Shown here in pieces: positions 44,127 through 51,294 of a stretch of DNA of 64,000 nt. This DNA is from CAZWSX01 sp964636985. GTDB lineage: Bacteria > Planctomycetota > Planctomycetia > Pirellulales > Pirellulaceae. Below the pieces are notes generated by a model. The model did no database searches, was not told the DNA's origin, and saw only the letters and a program-made list of their open reading frames with translations. Within the stretch, counting starts at the first letter, position 1; the number at the start of each line of letters is the position of its first letter. A program made the translations under genes and the position numbers. The stretch is taken from NCBI GenBank assembly GCA_964636985.1, contig CAZWSX010000021.1, positions 1 through 64,000 on the forward strand, given 5' to 3'.

Positions 44127-45386
44127 ATGCTCCGAAATTTGCTCCCTCTCACGCCTTCTTCGCACACTTCGGACGGCACCGCAAACGGGTCTTCGAGTCC
44201 CTTCGACCAGGCCGATTTTCTGGTCGGCTCCCCGTATCCCCCTGTGACTGGCTCCGAAGCGACTGGCGATTCGTCCGAGAAGGCTCCGGTCTTTCTCGTC
44301 GACGACAGCCATTGGTTTCTCACGGCGACGCTGCAAACGATCCTGACCGGCAGTCAGCACGGTCCATTTACGTTGGTGGGTCCCACGGGCTCGGGGAAAA
44401 CCACGCTGACGTCGGCGATTGTGGCCGCGTGGCAGGGAAACCGATCGCAAGCCAACCACGAACATCCTGCTGGCAAGCCGGTGGTAACCACCGGTGCCGA
44501 CTTTGCTCGCTCGTATGCACATGCGGTCGAAGCTGATGCGATCGACGACTTCCGCCGCCGACACCGGCGCGCGGGCTTAGTCGTCATCGACGACTTGCAG
44601 GGGCTCGCGAACAAGCCGGCGGCGCAGCAAGAATTGCGGACGATGCTCGATCGCTTGGCGGTCCGCGGCGTGACCGTTGTGTGCACGTCGTCGGTTCCTC
44701 CACTGCGCGATGCGAATCTCTCGCCTGACTTGGCGAGCCGCTTGGCTGGCGGGCAAGTCGCAACGATCTCGCCACCTAGCGATGCGGTTTGCACCGCTCT
44801 GATGAATCACTACGTGCGACAATTGCAACTTACGCTGGATGACTCGGCCAAGAGCGACTTGATGCGGTATCTGGTGCAGCGCAAGCCGCGGCTCTCGCCG
44901 ATGGCGATGCGGAATGCGATTGGCGAATTGGCTGTTAAATCAACCCGCGCTGGCAAGGTTTACACCAGCAGCGACATCAAGGCCCACTTCGACGACAAGA
45001 CGATCCCGGCCATCACGCCGCGTGAAATCGCGCTCGCAGTGGGCAAATGGATGAACGTCAAATGGGACGACTTGAAAGGCCCTTCGCGCGAGCAATCGGT
45101 CGTGCGAGCACGCGGCCTGGCGATGTCCCTGATCCGCGAACTGACGGGCCAAAGCTTGTGTGCGATTGGTGAATTGTTTGGCGATCGCGATCACACCACG
45201 GTGATGAACGCTTGCCAACGGATCAATCAATTGCTCGAGACCGATCTGGCCATGCAATCGGCCCGAGCCACGTTGCTGGAACAACTGCGACACGCGCCCT
45301 CGCGACATGCCGTGACCCATGGACATAGTGCGGTGAAAGCGAAGCCAAAAAAGCCGCGGTTGAGCATTCCGGAGCATGAAGGTTAG
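44127..45386 (+). CDS. dnaA: DnaA-family replication initiator, divergent
   Basis: A 419-residue protein. A disordered leader of about 55 residues stands where canonical domains I and II would be. The AAA+ domain has Walker A GPTGSGKT (85-92) and Walker B VVIDDLQGL (152-160). The C-terminal DNA-binding domain IV has RARGLAMSLIRELTG and FGDRDHTTVMNA (about 327-362), the DnaA signature that reads DnaA boxes. The Walker A sequence departs from the usual DnaA G-x-x-GxGKTHL form. Neighbours dnaN, a DciA-like gene and gyrB support the assignment. The ATG at 44127 has GCGAGGG upstream; the longer reading overlaps the desulfurase gene. Confidence 0.88.
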   Translation: MLRNLLPLTPSSHTSDGTANGSSSPFDQADFLVGSPYPPVTGSEATGDSSEKAPVFLVDDSHWFLTATLQTILTGSQHGPFTLVGPTGSGKTTLTSAIVAAWQGNRSQANHEHPAGKPVVTTGADFARSYAHAVEADAIDDFRRRHRRAGLVVIDDLQGLANKPAAQQELRTMLDRLAVRGVTVVCTSSVPPLRDANLSPDLASRLAGGQVATISPPSDAVCTALMNHYVRQLQLTLDDSAKSDLMRYLVQRKPRLSPMAMRNAIGELAVKSTRAGKVYTSSDIKAHFDDKTIPAITPREIALAVGKWMNVKWDDLKGPSREQSVVRARGLAMSLIRELTGQSLCAIGELFGDRDHTTVMNACQRINQLLETDLAMQSARATLLEQLRHAPSRHAVTHGHSAVKAKPKKPRLSIPEHEG

Positions 45387-45808
45387 CGCAACCTGGCGTC
45401 TTTGGGACGCCAGTGCCACTCGGGAAAACTTGTTTGCACTGCGTCGAACGATGTTGACCAGAGCGGGCGGAATGTCGAGCAAGATTTGATTTCCGACGTG
45501 CACCGACAAACGACTTCCGCGACGAACCTAAGCCCAACATTCCGACAACAACTTTTACACCAGACCTCGATTGCCGCAACTTGAATCTTGCTCGCGACTT
45601 AGTACGACTCCTGAGACTTGATCGACAGTCGCATCCTTCGCATTCCTGCTGTTACTCCAAGAAAAGAATTAGTAGTAGGAATCACACGCTTCGCAATCGC
45701 ACGAGTCTCAGCGACTTGATGCTCGACAACCGACACCAAGACAAAACCTTTTAGTCCACTATCCGACTTTGCATCACCTTTGATTTCTCTCGCAAGGATG
45801 AGCCGCCC
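45387..45808. other. dnaA-dnaN intergenic region, candidate origin
   Basis: A 422-bp spacer next to dnaA, unusually long for a dnaA-dnaN junction and free of the REP repeats seen in other spacers. It contains recurrent GACTTGAT (45615-45622, 45713-45720) and related CGACTT words. I see no perfect TTATNCACA box, so origin function rests on gene context alone. The dnaN promoter should also lie here. Confidence 0.4.
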
Positions 45809-46960
45809 ATGAAGATTATCTGCGACCGCAAACAACTCTCGGAAGCCTTTGCGACCGCGGCGATGGTGGCGCCACCTCGTAGTCCCAAGCCGATTTTGCA
45901 GAACGTGAAGCTCGAAGCGACCGAGCAGGCAGTCCAGCTCATGGCGAGCGACCTGGAGTTCAGTGTTCGCTTGACGGTTCCGCAAGTGCAGGTCTCGCGC
46001 GGTGGCGCGATTGTACTTCCGGTAGCGCGGTTCAACTCGATCCTTCGCGAGAGCACCGACGAGAAGCTCACGATCGATGCCAACGATCGCGGTGTCGTGG
46101 TGAAGGGGGATCGGAGCGAGTTTCGCTTTCCTTCGATCAATGCCGACGAGTTTCCCAGCGTGCCCGGCTTCAAGGATGAGAAGTATCACGTGGTGGCGGC
46201 CCCGCTCTTCAAGCAAGTGATCCAGCGAACCGAGTTTGCCACCGATACCGAGAGCGGCCGCTTTGCCTTGGGCGGTGTCTTGCTTGAGATGGAAGGTGGC
46301 AAGATCACCGCGGTCGGAACGGACGGCCGCCGGCTCGCCAAGATGGAAGGTCCGGCCGAAGCGGTGGGCGGGCACAACACGGCCGATTCGCAAACGATCG
46401 TCCGAACGGCTTCGATGCGGTTGCTCGGCCGGGCGATTTCCGATGGTGACGAGAACGTCCACATCGCGGCGCGAGGCAACGACATCGTGCTACGAACGCC
46501 ACGGGCGGTGTTCCATTCGCGATTGGTCGAAGGACGATTTCCACGTTGGAGGGATGTGATCCCGACACGACCCGACGCCCAGAGGATCGAGCTGGTAGTC
46601 GAGCCGTTTTTCAACGCGGTTCGCCAGGCGGCCATTTTGGCCAGTGATGAAACGAAGGGGGTCGATTTCGAATTCGGCGAAGGAGCGCTCACGCTGCAAG
46701 CAGTCAGTGCCGAGCACGGCGAATCGAAGGTCGAGCTTCCCATCGCGTATACCGGACCGGCGGTTGGTGCGACGCTCGACCACAAGTTCGTGGCCGACTT
46801 TTTGAAGGTGTTGCCAGGCGACAAGACGTTCACGCTCGAGATCGAAAACGAGGACCAGGCGATCGTTTGCACGACCGACGATGGCTATAGCTACGTGATC
46901 ATGCCGCTCGGCCGCGAGAAGCGCCGCAAGGCCGCGAAGCCGCAAGAAGCGAATGCTTAG
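45809..46960 (+). CDS. dnaN: DNA polymerase III beta sliding clamp
   Basis: A 383-residue clamp with three similar domains. The start MKIICDRKQLSEAFATAAMV, the RFNSILRESTDEK motif in domain I, GRFALGGVLLEMEGGKITAVGTDGRRLA in domain II (quoted by its parts) and the C-terminal YVIMPL are typical. It encircles DNA and tethers polymerase III and other repair factors. It follows dnaA after the putative origin spacer and precedes the DciA-like gene. Confidence 0.96.
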   Translation: MKIICDRKQLSEAFATAAMVAPPRSPKPILQNVKLEATEQAVQLMASDLEFSVRLTVPQVQVSRGGAIVLPVARFNSILRESTDEKLTIDANDRGVVVKGDRSEFRFPSINADEFPSVPGFKDEKYHVVAAPLFKQVIQRTEFATDTESGRFALGGVLLEMEGGKITAVGTDGRRLAKMEGPAEAVGGHNTADSQTIVRTASMRLLGRAISDGDENVHIAARGNDIVLRTPRAVFHSRLVEGRFPRWRDVIPTRPDAQRIELVVEPFFNAVRQAAILASDETKGVDFEFGEGALTLQAVSAEHGESKVELPIAYTGPAVGATLDHKFVADFLKVLPGDKTFTLEIENEDQAIVCTTDDGYSYVIMPLGREKRRKAAKPQEANA

Positions 46961-47004
46961 GATTCACCACGGAGACCCGGAGGGACCGGAGAGGGGAAGG
47001 AGAA

Positions 47005-47028
47005 GTGGCACAGACAATCCTGTCTGTG
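47005..47028. repeat. Degenerate GTAG-type hairpin (REP family 2)
   Basis: GTGG + CACAGACA-ATCC-TGTCTGTG, an intact 8-bp stem with paired changes relative to the copies at 13239 and 47611 (both strands of the stem changed together). It lies 45 bp after dnaN, before an AT-rich 40-bp repeat at 47073-47112. Confidence 0.7.
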
Positions 47029-47072
47029 CGCAGTGCGATTACCAACCAAGGGCGTATCGCGTGGCAAATGAA

Positions 47073-47112
47073 GATTAATCGATTGATGACTGTTGATTTG
47101 TGATTTTTGAAG
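47073..47112. repeat. AT-rich 40-bp repeat (family 4)
   Basis: It starts GATTAATCGATTGATGACTG and ends TTGTGATTTTTGAAG. The same 40 bases, with one or two differences, occur inverted at 5564-5603. A third copy begins at 47681 and is interrupted by the MITE at 47700-47821, resuming to 47860. Confidence 0.75.
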
Positions 47113-47161
47113 TGATGCGGTAGTGGGAGCCGCGTGGGCACTTTGGGATGGAGCCGGTGGC

Positions 47162-47590
47162 ATGGCTAAGAAACGGGAAGCGCCTCGAACGGCAAAACCA
47201 ACGACCAAAGGGCCGTTCAAGCACAGCAATGACGAGCGCGATGCGGAAGCTTGTTTGGCTGACGACTTCGCTCGCAAGCAGCGGTATATGCGGGGGCCGA
47301 AGGCGGTAGTCGCGGCGCTGAGCCAGGTGATGTCGCGGCGCGGCTTTGCTCAAACGCAGGCTCCGCAAAAGCAAGCTGAAGTTTGGGCCAAGGCGGTCGG
47401 TGAACTGCTGGCCAAGCACAGCAAGGCAGTCAGCGTGAGCCGCGGTGCGTTGAACGTGGTGGTGCGAAACAGCGTGGTGCTGATGGAACTAAGCCTCCGC
47501 CGCGGCGAGCTGCTCGGCAAAGTCCAGGCTGCAGCGCCGGAGTTGAAAGTGCGGGATATCAAGCTTCGTGTTGGTTCGCTCGACGGTTAG
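47162..47590 (+). CDS. DUF721 / DciA-like protein, probable helicase loader
   Basis: A 142-residue protein. The C-terminal 95 residues fit the DUF721 (DciA) KH-like domain: VWAKAVGELLAKHSKAVSVS, GALNVVVRNSVVLMELSLRR and a final RDIKLRVGSL. The N-terminal 45 residues are basic and probably disordered. DciA is the ancestral loader or operator of the replicative helicase DnaB in bacteria that lack DnaC or DnaI. Its position between dnaN and gyrB fits that role. The ATG at 47162 is preferred to an upstream in-frame start that runs into repeat sequence. Confidence 0.82.
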   Translation: MAKKREAPRTAKPTTKGPFKHSNDERDAEACLADDFARKQRYMRGPKAVVAALSQVMSRRGFAQTQAPQKQAEVWAKAVGELLAKHSKAVSVSRGALNVVVRNSVVLMELSLRRGELLGKVQAAAPELKVRDIKLRVGSLDG

Positions 47591-47610
47591 GAGATTCACC
47601 ACGGAGGAAA

Positions 47611-47634
47611 GTAGCACGGACATTCCTGTCCGTG
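47611..47634. repeat. Single GTAG-hairpin repeat (REP family 2)
   Basis: GTAG + CACGGACA-TTCC-TGTCCGTG, identical to 13239-13262 over all 24 bases. The following GTGCGGTGACCAAC-type text also resembles that beside the other copies, so the repeat unit may extend about 20 bases further. Confidence 0.85.
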
Positions 47635-47699
47635 CGAGGTGCGGTGACCAACTAAGTGCGCGCTGCAAACTAGGGAAGCCGATTAATCGATTGATGATT

Positions 47700-47821
47700 G
47701 AATGCCGCTTAAACCGTAATGAGCGGGCCGTATCTTGTGACAGCACACTGCATGCTATCGCAATTCGTCGCGATAGCATCGGCTGCACAAGTGAGTTTTC
47801 GCGTCGGTTTAAGCGGCATTC
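47700..47821. mobile_element. 122-bp MITE with perfect 17-bp terminal inverted repeats
   Basis: The ends are GAATGCCGCTTAAACCG (47700-47716) and its exact reverse complement (47805-47821). The middle holds a hairpin with 9-bp stem TGCTATCGC/GCGATAGCA (47753-47778). The element is flanked by the 11-bp direct repeat GATTGATGATT at 47689-47699 and 47822-47832, a possible target-site duplication, although this flank is itself repetitive. It interrupts a copy of the AT-rich family 4 repeat. It has no coding capacity, so it would need a transposase from elsewhere. Confidence 0.85.
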
Positions 47822-47971
47822 GATTGATGATTGATGATTGTTGATTTGTGATTTTTGAAGTGATGCAGGATGAGGGGCGAGGGTTTTCCTCTCCGTGTTC
47901 TCCGTGCCCTCTGTGGCTCAAAGAGTTCAACAAGAACGGATTCGTTTCGTTAGAAAGTTTTTAGGATTGCA

Positions 47972-50521
47972 ATGAGTAATGATTCATCGGCCTCGGGCGA
48001 CCAAGCGGGGCAAGACAGTTCTGCAAAAGACCAAGCTGGCCAGAAGGAATATACCGACGAGAGCCTTAAGCATCTCTCCGACTTGCAGCACGTTCGGCTC
48101 CGCCCCGCTATGTACATCGGCGATATCACGTCGCGCGGGCTTCATCACCTGGTGTACGAAGTCGTCGACAACTCGATCGACGAGGCGATGGCTGGGCATG
48201 CCAAGAACGTTTCAGTCACTGTAAATACTGATGGGAGCGTGACCGTTGAAGATGACGGCCGCGGTATTCCCGTGGGCCGCCACGAGCAGCTCTCCGCCGA
48301 AGAAGGGCGCGACATGACGACGCTGGAAGGCGTCATGACCAAGCTCAAGTTCGGCGGCAAGTTCGATAAGGACAGCTACAAGACCTCGGGCGGTTTGCAC
48401 GGCGTGGGCGTCACGGTCGTCAACTTTCTTTCGCAGTGGTGCGATGTCGAAGTCCATCGCGACGGTTTCGTTTGGGAGCAGGAGTACGAACGCGGGATCT
48501 CGATCGGGCCGGTCAAGCAAGTTGGCAGCAGCAAAAAGACCGGGACCAAAACGACGTTCAAGCCCGACAACACGATCTTTCAAACGGACAAGTTCCAGTT
48601 CGATATCTTGTACCGACGGTTGCAGGAACTGGCGTTCCTCAACAGCGGCGTGCGAATCAAGTTCCACGACGATCGCAACGGCGAAGGGGGCGAGTTCCTC
48701 TACACCCGCGGGATCATCGAGTACGTCGAGCATCTCAACCGGGCCAGCAAGGCGCTCCACGGCGACGTAGTCTATTTGCAAGGAGAAACGGAAGGGGTCG
48801 GTTACGAGATCGCCTTCCAATACTCTGAGGAGTACACGGAAAACCTTCACTCGTACGTGAATAACATCAACACGCACGAAGGGGGAACGCACGTCAGCGG
48901 ATTCCGCTCGGCGCTCACCCGCTCGCTGAACAACTATGGGAAGAAGGAAAACCTGTTCAAGGATTTGATTCCCACCGGCGACGACTTCCGCGAAGGTCTC
49001 ACGGCGATCATCAGCGTTCGCGTGCCGCATCCGCAGTTCGAAGGGCAAACCAAAACGAAGCTGGGCAACGGCGAAGTCGACGGGATCATCAACGCAGCGT
49101 TCGGCGAGTTCCTTGGGAAGTACTTGGAAGAGAATCCCAAGACCGCCAAGATCATCGTGAAGAAGGCGCAGCTGGCGTGCGAGGCGCGGGAAGCCGCCCG
49201 CAAGGCGAAGGACTTGCTGCGCCGCAAGAGCGCGCTCGGCGGAACCGGTGCATTGCCAGGCAAGCTGCGCGATTGCATCAGCAAGGACATGGAGAAGTGC
49301 GAGCTGTACCTGGTGGAAGGTGACTCGGCCGGCGGGAGCGCCGAAGGGGGCCGGCTCCGCGAGTACCAGGCGATTCTCCCTTTGCGCGGCAAGATTATCA
49401 ACGCGTACAAATCGCGCGAGGATAAGGTGCTGGCCAATGAAGAAGTGCAGAGCATGATTTCGGCCATTGGGACCGGAATCGGCGGCGAGCAGGATGTCGG
49501 CAAGCGGCGGTACAACAAGGTCATCATTATGACCGACGCCGACGTCGACGGCTCGCACATCCGCACGCTGTTGCTGACGTTCTTTTATCGACAGATGTAC
49601 CAACTGGTGGCGCAGGGGCACGTGTTCGTTGCCCAGCCGCCGCTGTTCCGCGTTTCGTCGAAGAAGAATATCTACTACGTGCAGACCGAAGAGGAGATGA
49701 AGAATCAGCTGCTCGAGCGGGGATTGTCGGACGCGGTGTTCGACGACCGCGATGGCCGGCTGTTCGAAGGGGACCGGATGAAGCGGCTGTGCGAAACGCT
49801 GGCGCCGATGGAAGAAGCGATCACGGCGCTGGAGCGGCGCGGCATCGCGTTCAAAATCCATGCCCAGCGGCTCGACCCCGTGACAGGGCGGTTGCCGGTG
49901 TTCCACGTCTTTTTGGGCCGCAACGATTACTGGCTGGAGAATCGGGGCCAGATCGACGAACTGGTGACCGCCGAGGAAAAGAAAACCGGCAAGACGTTCG
50001 CTACGAGCCATGGCGTTACCAACAACGGCAATGCCGTCAACGGTGCCAATCCATCCACGAATGGTGACCACGCCAAAGGTGGCGCGTCGCACTTGCACAT
50101 CGTGGAAATGCACGAGGTCCGGACGATCAACGCCGGACTTAAAAAGTTGCAGGAGGAGTTCGGCTTCGGCATCGAAGCGCTGATCCCGATCGAACGGACG
50201 GGCTCGCAAGAGTCGCGGTATCTGCTGCGCCGCGGCGAAGTGGAATCGGGGATCGAAGACCTTCGCAGTTTGGTGGGTGCCGTGCGAGCGGCCGGCGAAA
50301 AGGGAATCGATGTCACCCGCTTCAAAGGCTTGGGCGAAATGAACGCGGACGAACTCCGCGAAACGACGCTCGATCCGACCAAGCGAACGCTGGTCAAAGT
50401 GACGATGAGCGACGTGGGCGCTGCGGACGATATGTTCCGCGTGCTGATGGGCGACCAGGTAGAACCCCGCCGCGAGTTCATCGAGACGCATGCACTGGAC
50501 GTGCGGAACTTGGATGTTTAG
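47972..50521 (+). CDS. gyrB: DNA gyrase subunit B
   Basis: An 849-residue GyrB. The GHKL ATPase has EVVDNSIDEAMAGH, EDDGRGIPVGRH and TSGGLHGVGVTVVN. The transducer domain follows. The TOPRIM domain has EGDSAGGSA (about 449-457) and TDADVDGSHIRTLLL. The C-terminal part ends with KGLGEMNADELRETTLDP and RREFIETHALDVRNLDV. A disordered Asn/Gly/Lys-rich insert near residues 668-705 and a leader of about 25 residues make it slightly longer than many GyrB proteins. The gyrA gene is not in the window. Its position fits a dnaA-dnaN-gyrB origin cluster. Confidence 0.97.
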   Translation: MSNDSSASGDQAGQDSSAKDQAGQKEYTDESLKHLSDLQHVRLRPAMYIGDITSRGLHHLVYEVVDNSIDEAMAGHAKNVSVTVNTDGSVTVEDDGRGIPVGRHEQLSAEEGRDMTTLEGVMTKLKFGGKFDKDSYKTSGGLHGVGVTVVNFLSQWCDVEVHRDGFVWEQEYERGISIGPVKQVGSSKKTGTKTTFKPDNTIFQTDKFQFDILYRRLQELAFLNSGVRIKFHDDRNGEGGEFLYTRGIIEYVEHLNRASKALHGDVVYLQGETEGVGYEIAFQYSEEYTENLHSYVNNINTHEGGTHVSGFRSALTRSLNNYGKKENLFKDLIPTGDDFREGLTAIISVRVPHPQFEGQTKTKLGNGEVDGIINAAFGEFLGKYLEENPKTAKIIVKKAQLACEAREAARKAKDLLRRKSALGGTGALPGKLRDCISKDMEKCELYLVEGDSAGGSAEGGRLREYQAILPLRGKIINAYKSREDKVLANEEVQSMISAIGTGIGGEQDVGKRRYNKVIIMTDADVDGSHIRTLLLTFFYRQMYQLVAQGHVFVAQPPLFRVSSKKNIYYVQTEEEMKNQLLERGLSDAVFDDRDGRLFEGDRMKRLCETLAPMEEAITALERRGIAFKIHAQRLDPVTGRLPVFHVFLGRNDYWLENRGQIDELVTAEEKKTGKTFATSHGVTNNGNAVNGANPSTNGDHAKGGASHLHIVEMHEVRTINAGLKKLQEEFGFGIEALIPIERTGSQESRYLLRRGEVESGIEDLRSLVGAVRAAGEKGIDVTRFKGLGEMNADELRETTLDPTKRTLVKVTMSDVGAADDMFRVLMGDQVEPRREFIETHALDVRNLDV

Positions 50522-50590
50522 AGCCCCCAACGGGGCGTTCTAGCCAGAGCCCTAGGCAACGCCTAGGGGCTTGTTGGGCGGAATGGTTCG

Positions 50591-50655
50591 AAGCCCTGAA
50601 AGGGCGCGCCAAACTCTTGATACGAGATTGGACCGCCCTTTCAGGGCTTTTTCTC
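50591..50655 (+). terminator. Probable terminator after gyrB
   Basis: AAGCCCTGAAAGGGC (50591-50605) pairs perfectly over 15 bp with GCCCTTTCAGGGCTT (50635-50649), followed by TTTCTCG. Each arm is also partly self-complementary. A separate short hairpin, CCTAGGC-AAC-GCCTAGG (50551-50567), precedes it. The 356-bp spacer has no gene; the rest of it holds the BlaI promoter. Confidence 0.55.
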
Positions 50656-50793
50656 GCGCTCCTTAACGAACCCAGGGCGGCGCTCGCGTTGCTCTCTCTG
50701 CCCCGGGCTCTGGTTGGTATGCCCCTTCGGGGCGGATTGCCTGCTGCAAGCTGGCTTCCGCAGCTTTTCTTCGAAAAACATTCTGTTCGCGCG

Positions 50794-50844
50794 TTGACGA
50801 CACTTGTCGTTACTCGTACTATGCGCCGTAACGACACTTGTCGT
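50794..50844 (+). promoter_or_regulatory. Promoter and twin operator of the blaI-type gene
   Basis: TTGACG (50794-50799) and TACTAT (50817-50822) are separated by 17 bases, a near-consensus promoter. Two identical palindromes ACGACACTTGTCGT lie at 50797-50810 and 50831-50844. The first overlaps the -35 and spacer, and the second lies just after the -10. Centre spacing is 34 bp. BlaI/MecI-family repressors bind dyads with ACA-N2-TGT cores as dimers, so autorepression by the downstream gene is the likely use. Confidence 0.85.
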
Positions 50845-50877
50845 CATACGTTCGGCTGGCCGAGACAGGAGCCTCCT

Positions 50878-51294
50878 ATGACCTCGCCTGAGGGAAAATT
50901 GACCCCGGTTCAGTTTGAGATCATGCAGTTGATCTGGGCGTCGCCGCAGGGGATGACGATCGGCGAGGTGTGGGACGCGATCCGCGCCGCGCGCGATGTC
51001 AGCCGGACCACCGTGCTCAACCTGGTGGACCGGCTTGAAAAGCGGGGCTGGCTGAAGCGCCGCAAGGACCAAGGGGTGTTTCGCTACGCTGCTGCTGTCG
51101 AGCGGCAAGCGGTCGAATCGGAACTCGCGGTCAGCTTTGTGGATGAGTTCTTCGAGGGCTCGACGGCCAACCTGGTGATGAGCCTCTTGGGCTCGCAGCG
51201 GATACCCAAAGCGGAGATCGAACGACTCAAGCGTCTCATGGACGAGAATTTGCAACCGCCCAAGCCACCTCGAAAAAAGGGGGACGCGCAATGA
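50878..51294 (+). CDS. BlaI/MecI/CopY-family transcriptional repressor
   Basis: A 138-residue protein. The N-terminal winged helix-turn-helix spans about 6-75 (LTPVQFEIMQLIWASPQGMT, VSRTTVLNLVDRLEKRGWLK). A C-terminal dimerisation part of about 60 residues follows (FVDEFFEGSTANLVMSLL), and then a basic tail. Dimers bind inverted repeats, and cleavage or release by an M56 sensor protease relieves repression. The next gene is exactly such a sensor, overlapping by ATGA. Two identical palindromes overlap the upstream promoter. The ATG at 50878 has AGGAG 7 bases upstream. The stimulus is not necessarily a beta-lactam. Confidence 0.93.
   Translation: MTSPEGKLTPVQFEIMQLIWASPQGMTIGEVWDAIRAARDVSRTTVLNLVDRLEKRGWLKRRKDQGVFRYAAAVERQAVESELAVSFVDEFFEGSTANLVMSLLGSQRIPKAEIERLKRLMDENLQPPKPPRKKGDAQ

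Noticed and set aside
48212..50530. A 772-codon open frame antisense to gyrB
   Set aside because: No domain or start signal; it mirrors the gyrB codon structure.
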